A stretch of DNA of 64,000 nt from Phytophthora colocasiae. Its lineage: Eukaryota > Oomycota > Peronosporomycetes > Peronosporales > Peronosporaceae. A program made the translations under genes and the position numbers. The stretch is from positions 558,001 through 622,000 of the forward strand of contig JAGKQI010000089.1 in NCBI GenBank assembly GCA_018806915.1, written 5' to 3'. The notes below the pieces were generated by a model, which saw only the letters and a program-made list of their open reading frames with translations, had not been told where the DNA came from and made no database searches. How positions within the stretch are numbered: position 1 is the first letter of the stretch; each line of letters begins with the position of its first letter. Of the stretch, positions 55,419-64,000 are shown in pieces.

Positions 55419-58400
55419 TCTGAGTACTGCATCTATGCATATGTGAACAAGAAATCGAGGAGATCAAGATAGGAGGAATTCGGATCTGCGCGGTAATACA
55501 TGTAAGTTGCATTCGTATACTGCTAAGATCGCGAGTCTTCCCCGGATCGACGAGTTCTCTCGATCTGGTGCCGGAAGTGGCTCTGGATCTCAAGAAGGAG
55601 AGTCAGGGGTATTGGAAATACCACGCACCCGGAAAATGGTTCCATAAGCCAAGATCTCAGGCAAGATCAATCACGAAAGAGCGATCTTGCTCCTGGATAT
55701 TACTGGCGCCGAGGTATCCATCTTGGATACCGCCTTTGCTCATGGGTTGATTGCCACTTTGACACTAGTCAGAGACAGGAGTGTGTTGGGATCGGTGATA
55801 ATGTATACACCACCGAGGGAAGAACGAGGATCAAGATCACGCTTGCGGGATCGCTTGGTCTACTTTTTCGATATTTGGATCGGGGATCTATCCGGGCAAG
55901 ATGCGATCCTGGGTATGGATTTCATGATCCCGGCTGGGGTCCGTTGCGAAGGGATCGATGTGCTTACCTAATGAGTGGGGATCCCACTTAGTGGTCGCAA
56001 AGAGGGTTATACGGGGAAGGTAAGATCGGTAGAAATTGGAGGAAGATCTACATATCCCAGTTGGGGATCTGAAGAGATCGCATCGAGTGAAATTATCGGC
56101 GACAGAAAAATTGTGGGTGACCAGAGGCGACCAATGGGTACCACCGTGGTAAATGGACCCGGCCGAGCTCGGTACTTAGTGATCACGAATTTGAGCGAGA
56201 AGATTTTACGATTGGATCACAGATTACATGTTGGAATGGTACTGGATCAGGAAAAGTGCCTCGATTCCCCGGGTTTGTGTCGGTCGGATCCCGGCGCTAC
56301 ATGGAGTGGCAGAACCTAGCTCTAAAAGCGACTGTGGACGCAAAGCCAGAACCTCAAGAATCGTGAAGATCCCCTTGCAACCGTCGGTCGAACGGCCGAC
56401 CTACGTTACCTGCGATCCATACTCCGACGAGGTGGAGGCAGCCAGGACCGACCTGATCCTGCACCAATATCGACACCGGAACCGCGATCACCAACCGATA
56501 CAGCCGAAGTCAAGGTCGCATTCATCGATCCCCAACCGGATCCCATGGATACCCCACCGATCACGATCAGTTCCCGACAAGACCCCGAGTGGCGAAGCTG
56601 GGGGCGGTGAGACTGAGACGAATGGGAGCTTGCCAGATCAGGCCCCAGATCGGACAGATCCGGACATGCCAAGAAGAGATCGAGGAAAAAACAGAAAAAC
56701 CAGATTTTCAAATCGAGATCAAACATGAATCCGACGCCGATGCCGTCCCCAGGGTTAAAGACACCCCGATCTTGACAGCCAAGGACGATAGGCTGCGTGA
56801 TCAATCAACGGATGAACCGGATCCGACATCTCCTGAAGGGATCGAGAACGCCGATCAGACCCACTTACACGAAAGTGGCGATTTTTCGGCCGAAGATCTA
56901 GCCGATAATCTCGCAGTAGTACCAGAGATCCAGATCTCCACCACCTGAAGAAGTCAGGATTGAAGATCTGCAAGTAGAAATCCGGGATCAGCTACCCCGG
57001 AGGAGATCGAGAAACTTCGACAGATTATTTGGAAGAAGCGACATCTCCTGATCGGAAAGGAAACGCACTTCCTCCAGCGGCCAAGGGTGTTATGTGCGAT
57101 ATCGACGTGGGTGATGCAAAGCCGATCGCACAACGAGTCCGAAAGGTGGCGCCACAGTTCCGCGAGAAAGTATCGGATCTTATCAAAGGACTCCTAGCTG
57201 CCAAGATCATTCGGCCATCGACTCGCCATGGGCATCTCCGATCGTGGTGATCATCAAGAAGAACGGTGTAGACATCCGACTATGTATCGATTATCGGCTG
57301 GTGAACGGTCTCACAAGGCTGATGATCTACCCGATGCCTCTGATCAATGGCCTGTTAGAGGATCTTGACAAGGTTCTGTGGTATTGTTCATTAGACATGG
57401 CGAGTGGATTCTGGGTCGTATCAATGACCGATCGAGCTCGCGCGATCTCAGCTTTCATCACCCGTTCGGCCTCTTCGAGTGGAATCGCATGCCGTTCGGG
57501 CTGAAGAACGCCCCTCAGATCTATCAACGTCTTGTGGACAACGCCTATATGGATTTTTGAAGATCTCCCAGTCAGGAATACGGAAGACTCTGCGGATGTG
57601 TTTGAATCAGGGATCCCGGAAGATCCTGGTCGTCCGTCGGTTCTAGGACGGAGATCATACATCGACGATATCTTGATCACGGCTGGAACATGGGATCAAA
57701 TGTGCGATCAGTGGAAGACCTATTGGAGGCCTGCGATAAGTGGAATCTCTCGATCAGTGTGGCGAAGAGCTTCTGGGGCATGGATAAGGTGGAATATCTC
57801 GGACACAAAGTGTCGATCGACGGATTGGAGGCAAACCCGAAAGACCTGAAGTCTCTGACGGATCTGCCATTCCCTGGGTCGCTCCGATCCATGCAATCGT
57901 TCCTGGAAGTTTGAATTACTATAGTCGGTTCATCGAGGATTATGCGATCTATGCATCGGTCCTATATGAACTACGTGAAGTGGAGTTCGCAGAACTGAAG
58001 AAGCGACCAGATCTTCGGAAGATCATGGATAGTACGGACCCGATCAATCGAGATCCCGTTGCGCTTAAGTCGAATCAGGATGGATCACCCGACACCTTGA
58101 CTCAAAGGGAATAGTACGCCGGATCTTAACTTGGGGCGACGCCCCCTGTTCAAGCAAGGTCGGAGCCAATCTGGCCCAAGAGCTGGCGACGAAAGGTGGG
58201 GTAGGGCACACAGGGCGTTTACAGCCTTGAAAACCAAGATCGCGTCGACCCCGATCCTTCGTCACTTCGACATGACAAAGTTACCCGTGGTGATCGTGTA
58301 TGCCAGTGACTGGGCGATTTCCGCCGCACTAATGCAGGAACACGACCAGATCTACCACCCGGTCGCGTTTGCCAGCCGAACCTTGAAGACGAACGAGTTA

Positions 58401-60939
58401 AACTATAATGTTGCCGAAAAGGAGGTGTTAGCTCTACTTCGGATCTTGGATTTACACTACACCTTGTTGGTGGGACGTCGGATCAAGGTCCTAACCCGAC
58501 ACTCAACGCTTGCCTGGCTGTTCAAGTCTGCCGGCCTCCAAGGACGTCTAGGACAATGGTCTGCACTTCTATCCCCATGGACGCTCGAGATCACGAAGTG
58601 TACGAGGGAGAGGATGAAATACTGGGGGCGATCGCAGCTAATATAACGCCTAGATCGGAGATCGACGAAGCCCTGATCGCGATCGCGCCACGGAAGGAAC
58701 CAAAACGTCGGATCCAGATGCCGATCCCCACCGTAGACCAGATGAGGAGCTATGGGTAGTAAGTTTCGACGGTTCGGCACGCGTGAAACGAGGAGGAGGC
58801 GCTTTCAGCGCGATCGTGTGGAGTTGCCGGAGTGGAAAGTGATCAAGGCTAGATCAGACTATGCGGAGAGTCTTACTGTCAATGAAGCGGAATACCGTGG
58901 ACTCTTGCTAGGTCTTGGCATGATCGCACAGTTAGAACGCCGCCGTTTGGTCGTTTGTGGCGATTCGAATCTGGTGATCCGACAAGTCCGGGTCGAGATC
59001 GACTGCAAGGCGCCAGGATTGACGTTACTGAAGCAGAAGGTGCTAGATCACTTGCGGAATTGGGGAGATCATGAGCTAGTCCATGTGAAGAGAGACTGGA
59101 ATGGGAGCGCAGACAGCTTGGCGAGTGCCGCGCTGCAGCGAGGAAGCGGGATCGAGGTCCACGATGAGGCAGATCGGTGCGATCTGGTCACCCTAAATCG
59201 GCTTGATGAGGTGTTGATCCCTCGAGTTGAAGATCGAACGGTGCAAGTGTCGGCTGTAGCCACGGGTGCAGCCCGAGCGCGACCCGATGCCGCCGTCCTG
59301 CGAGAGGAACTGATCCGGGAGATGCGGGTGGATCGGATCAGGCGAGCCCAGGACGAGGAGGTCTGGATCGCCGGACTAAAGAAGTACCTGGCTGGGCAGA
59401 TCGCGGATCTTACTCGAGCCGAATCTGGATCCTACGCCAAGATCGCTTCCGAGTACGAGGTAGATGAACAGGATCTGTTGTTTTACTGCCCACCAGGGCC
59501 GAGATCAAGTGGTGATCGCGACCGCCTGATGAGACTCGTGGTTCCAGAAACGCTACAGCAGGATGTCCTCCACCACTACCATACGACCCTGGAAGGGGGA
59601 CATCAAGGGATCGGACGCACTTATCAGCGGATCCGAGATCACTTCCACTGGAGGGGATTATATCGGAGCGTGCAGCGATACGTAGGCGAGTGTGTAGACT
59701 GTGAGACCGGAAAGGGGAGACCCACGATCCGGGGCGAGTCACCTGGGAATCTGCAAGCGACATACCCATTCCAGATCATAGCGATGGATCACATACCCTC
59801 TGCCCAGATCCAACAAAGGCAATACTGAACTACTGATCTGGGTAGATCTGTTCACGGGATATGTGATCGCAAAGGCTAGTTCCTCCCGATCGGCCCAGAC
59901 CGTCGCGGAATCTTATGAAGAATGCGTGTTCCGCAGATTTGGTGCTAGCGAGATGATCAGGCACGATCGAGAACCGGGCTTCATGTCCGACTTCTTCAGA
60001 TCGTTCAATAGGATCCTGGGGCAGCGACAACGGGCGACGATGGCCTACCGACCACAGGCCAATGGGACTGCGGAACGGATGGTGCAAACGGCCACTAGGG
60101 CAATCAAGATGTATGTTCAAGATCTCGATCAAAGGACTGGGATGAATACGCGGAGAGATTGACTTTCGCCATTAACACGGCTCACGATCGGGTCGGGAGA
60201 TACCCCTCACTATTTGGTACACGGATGGGATCCAAGATCGACGTTGGAAGCAACGATCCCGATCGGGTCGACCAGACGCCACGATCGCGATCCAAGACGG
60301 TGGAGATATCGCGTTCAGAGATACTACCAGCAGTCGAGAGAACAGGTCAACGCTAAGCTGCGAGAGGCGATCGCGGACCGAGCTGATCGGCACAATGAGG
60401 ATGTCGATCCGCATCAGATCGAAGCTGGATCACGAGTTTGGCTATACCTAGATCGTGTGAAGGAAGGGTATGCCCGTAAACTCGCCCACCGTTGGCATGG
60501 CCCGTTCCGTGTTGCAGAGAAGCCCAATGAATTCACGATCAAGCTGGAGATCGCGGGCTCTGATTACCATATCTTTCCGGTGGTCCATGTTTCTAAGCTA
60601 AAGCTGGTACGGAATTTCCCGGATCGGCCGCGGATCGAGTTGACGGTAGATGAAGCAGATCGGCTCGATTTCGATGAGATCCTCCTTCCGGAGGACAGTT
60701 AGGTTCCAGATCTGGATGCCGATGAGTACGAAGTCGAACGGATCTCGGACATGCGAAGTGGGAAACGAACTCGCTACGGCCGGATCTACCGTGAGTTCCT
60801 GGTGCACTGGGTCGGTTATGATGAGCCAACGTGGGTCGACGAAGCTGATCTTAACTGTGGGGCCATATTGAGCGCGTTCCTACGTGACCACGCTAATCGG
60901 AACCGGTTCGGCGTGATGCAGTCGCATGAAGAAGTGTAA
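55378..60939 (+). pseudogene. pol: pol polyprotein, copy F, frameshifted and with a nonsense codon
   Basis: All domains are recognisable: protease about 55680-55930, RT about 57000-57850, second RNase H and the start of integrase in one long frame at 58752-59828 (358 aa), integrase core 59863-60160, and C-terminal part 60214-60939. About ten one-base indels are seen. At 60700-60702 a TGG is changed to TAG (ACAGTTAGGTTCC), so the integrase would end just before the chromodomain. That is a base substitution, not a homopolymer slip. The sequence is closest to copies A and B at the 3' end. Confidence 0.85.
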
Positions 60940-61279
60940 GGGAAACCAGGCGAGGTGACAGGGTTACCTCGCCGGGATCGAAAGCTGATGTGGAGGAGAA
61001 TCCAGATCAGAGCGAGTTTTATATTTGTGTATGTGCATGTACGTAGGGAATTTGACGGTGGCTGATGGTGGTCCGGGATGTCGAGATGGAGATGAAAGGG
61101 ATCACATTCCTAAAATGATAGAGTACGATGGAATGACTGTGGGAATGGAGATTACGGATTACAGTGGAGATTATGAATTACGAATGGAGATGGAAGAATG
61201 TAGAACGGCCCTGGAAGGGTTCGAATCGAACTCGGGAGAAGCCCCGAGCCTTGCTGCAAGTGATCGAAGTTCGCACGAC
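60940..61279. other. Convergent 3' spacer with purine-rich tract, copy F
   Basis: The spacer is equivalent to those of the other copies and most like copy A (GGAGATTACGGATTA words). No gene is seen. Confidence 0.5.
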
Positions 61280-64000
61280 TTACGGAGAAGCGGCCCCAGC
61301 GGGAGGAGGATTGAACTTGCCGATAAGTCGGGGAATCCTGGTAGCGGGATGGTTGACCGGGTCTTGCCGATACTGGTTACGCCACGGATCCGCCTCGTCA
61401 CACTCCTCCAGAGCCTCGATCAGGTTCGCCGGCTCTGGGACGTTCGCGTTGGGATCCGCCAGGTTGGCACGCCGGGAGACCACGCCGGGATACCAACGAA
61501 CCACATCCACCGACGGAATGGGGAGGTGAAGGAAGAACGGATCCAGCAGGATGTCGAGATCGAACCACTGGTCGCGCATTATGGCGGGGAAGGAGGCGAG
61601 GAACTGGCGCCAAGCAGACCCAGCCCGACTCCGCCTGGCCTTGCGAGCAACGTAATACCGCTGCAGTTCAAGATCCGCATCCTGCATGGCAGAGGTGATC
61701 TCGAGGTTGTGGGTGGCCTCCCAAAATGCCTGACGGTGCCGTTCCTCCAGAACGCGATAGGTGGCGGCCACGGCCGCGAGGGGTGTTCCCTCCCTCTCAT
61801 GCAGATCGAGGTCGAACGTAAGGGGACCCGGGTTCGCGAAGTCGTTCCACGGCTCCAGAGCCAGCAGATCAAGCACGTTCACGCCCGTGATCAACTCGTG
61901 GAGGTATTCGGTGCCGGGGGTCGGTGCAGGCCCGACCTGTATCTGGGAAGGGAACAGCCAACCCGAAGGGATCAACAACCGTTTGCCCAGAGAACTGGCA
62001 ATCAGACCCACGATCGAATACTGCCCGATCACCTGCGGATCCCAAGGCACGATGTCAGCGGCCGCGAAGGTACGCTGCCGATCTTACCCTGGAATGAAAG
62101 AGGCGACCGGGAACAGGGGTGGTCGGAGCCCGAGGGGCGGGGAACCGCCGGGAGGAGGTGGCGGCGGTGACGGGAAACCCGGAGGTGATCCTGGAAACCC
62201 GGAGGTGATCCTGGAGACGGCGGACCTGATCCGTCCGGAGATGGGCTTGAGCCGTCCGGAGACCCCGATCCACGAGTGCCAGAAGGTCCGGCTCTCGGAA
62301 CCTGACCGGACTCGCGCCGGTGCGTCGAGATAGACCGTTGGCGGCCCATGTGTAGAATCTCGTCCTCCTCGGAGTCCTCCGCCTCGTTGGAATGTTCCGA
62401 TTCGGCCTCAGAACTAGTTCCATTGCTGGGTTCTGGACTTCCGTCCTCTTCGGACGGCGATGAGAATGGGTGCTGGGGATCGTAGTCGGAGTCTTCCTCG
62501 TCCTCATCCGGCGAATCACCTCGGCGGGGAGCGATCCGGACTGATCCGTCGGTGCTGGGGCCGGATCAGGGGCTGGAGTGTCGGTTTCCTCCCCTCCGGC
62601 CTGCCCAGAAGCTTGACCCGCCAACAGATCCAGCGGGCTCGCCGTTGATCCTGCCGGGGCCGGAACCACCGTGGGTGTGACAGGCTGGGTTGACCCGGGA
62701 GCTTCGGTAGCTGCAGGTTTCAGATCACGGGGAGCTGAGGAGCTCCGAGCCGGACGCTTGCGTGAGGAAGGAGGAACGGCCGGGGAAGCGGAGGCGCTTC
62801 GAGATCTTTTGGTGGCACGAGCCGCCCGTCGATCCGCGATCCACGAGGACAACCGAGCAGAGGAATCCTCGGCGTGCAGCTGTTCGGCGTCGGCATAATC
62901 GGCGTCCAGCTCTTGATGAGCCTGTCGAAGCTCCGCGTTCTGTCGCTGGAGTTGGTCGAGCTCTTGTGTCGCCGCATCCCGGGCGGAACGAGCCACGTCA
63001 AGGTCTGCGAGGGCAGACAAACGATCTTGGGTGGCATCGTCCAGGTCTACCTGGATTCGATCACGGTCTGCCGGTACTCGATTGAGATCTTGCATTGCCT
63101 GATCCCGGTCGAGGCGGGCCTGATCAGGTCTGCGACGGCCTGATCCCGCTCGGCAATGGCGGCACGATGCTGGACGGAGAGCTGGTCCCGGTCGTGCTGG
63201 ATTATTTCCAGATTTCCCAAGGCGTCTGCCAGATCTTGCTCCAGGCTGGATACGGCGGCGGCATCGGCGGTTGCACCCAGAGGCGGAGCGCGAGAATCCG
63301 GGGCGGATACGTCCTCCAAGGCGAGGTGTGCCCGAGCCAGTTCAACCTGGTGGTCCTCTGCTTCGCGTTCCAGGTACGCGACTTCGGCTCGAGCGGCGAG
63401 CAACTCCGCTTGGGTCCGCGTCAACTCCAACCTCAACCGAGCTTCCTCTGTCGTCGGGCGAGTCTAATCAGCGGGTATGGCCATAGCCGCTTGTGGACCT
63501 TGGGAGGAATCGTTCCTCTGCCAGCGATCAAGGCTACGCTGAGTGAGGGTCAGGTCATGACGCACGGCGGCAAGTTCCCGTTCGCGATCCTGAAGCTCAT
63601 CCCGGAGTTCAATCTCCGTCTCCCCGGCTATGCGAAGTTCGGCCAGCCGGAAGTCGAGATCCTCGAGCGCAGAGTCTAGCCGCGCCTGGATCCGGGCCAG
63701 TCGCTGCTCAGACTCCCGTCGTTCGGCGTCGTGCTGGGCCCGCTGATCCTGCAAGGCGGCGATCGCGTCCCCACCGATACCATCTCCGGTTCCCGATCGC
63801 AGATGAGCGATTTCGGCGTTCAGCCGCAAAATCTCCTCCGCTTGGTCGTCCCGGAAGCGCTCCATATCCTCCATGTCGGATCGCAACCGGCGAACGGTGT
63901 CGTCCAGGTGGTCCCGATCGCGGCTCAAGGTCTCGCGCATCCGTTGGCTATGGGCCAGCCTCGCTTGCAAGGTGACCAGCTCAGGGTTTACCCCGGGGGT
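61280..64000 (-). pseudogene. Antisense coiled-coil protein, copy F (partial, frameshifted)
   Basis: The N-terminal 40 or so codons lie beyond the window. The C-terminal domain is open at 61280-62050. A change at about 62084 (TCTTACC for TCGTACC) introduces no break, but an 18-bp tandem duplication near 62175-62212, frame breaks near 62400-62520 and 63120, and a TAG (ATTAGACTCG on the minus strand) near 63464 interrupt the rest. The coiled-coil heptads are well preserved between breaks. Confidence 0.8.

Larger units (their letters stand above)
55198..64000 (+). mobile_element. Ty3/Gypsy retrotransposon copy F (5' truncated, continues past window)
   Basis: It begins abruptly inside gag with no LTR or primer site, then has pol, spacer and antisense gene. 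The right end leaves the window before the 3' LTR. Confidence 0.88.

Overview
The window holds only transposable-element DNA. It contains six copies (called A to F here) of one large Ty3/Gypsy (Metaviridae-type) LTR retrotransposon family with an integrase-terminal chromodomain. I see no host gene, rRNA, tRNA or CRISPR. The organism is a eukaryote with repeat-dense chromosomes. I infer an oomycete (Phytophthora-like) because the polyprotein combines a chromodomain with a second, archaeal-type RNase H after the usual Ty3 RNase H; I recall this arrangement being reported in oomycete elements named Chronos. The taxon is inference, since no marker gene is present.

Reconstructed element (about 13 kb): 5' LTR of about 1.4-1.6 kb with ends TGTGGTG...CACCACA; a tRNA primer-binding site that overlaps the gag ATG; gag (capsid plus three zinc knuckles, about 776 aa); a -1 frameshift signal (GTTAAAC-TAG plus hairpin); pol (protease, RT, Ty3 RNase H, archaeal-type RNase H, HHCC/DDE integrase, GPF module, chromodomain); a convergent purine-rich spacer of about 350 bp; a long gene on the opposite strand (about 930 aa: coiled coil, acidic/proline-rich linker, conserved C-terminal domain) that starts about 100 bp from the 3' LTR and reads back toward pol; then the 3' LTR.

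Layout: A, 1-5722 (+), 5' part outside the window, 3' LTR 4329-5722. B, 5723-13656 (+): its pol begins exactly at A's LTR end, as expected if A is inserted into B; it has the only uninterrupted long pol frame. C, 13751-28282 (+): all parts present, with gag and pol frameshifted and the antisense gene intact. D, 26670-41023 (+): many frameshifts. E, 41024-54605 (-): tail-to-tail with D, forming an inverted repeat with arms of about 12.6 kb. A spacer of about 590 bp without clear element homology, 54606-55197. F, 55198-64000 (+): 5' truncated, running off the window.

C and D look like a 12.9 kb tandem duplication, because both are preceded by the same 94 bp duplicated LTR start. Many breaks in D, E and F are one-base homopolymer changes, so part of the apparent decay may be uncorrected long-read sequence error. 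The clearest biology is the dual RNase H with a degenerate native active site, the conserved antisense gene, and the compact frameshift signal.
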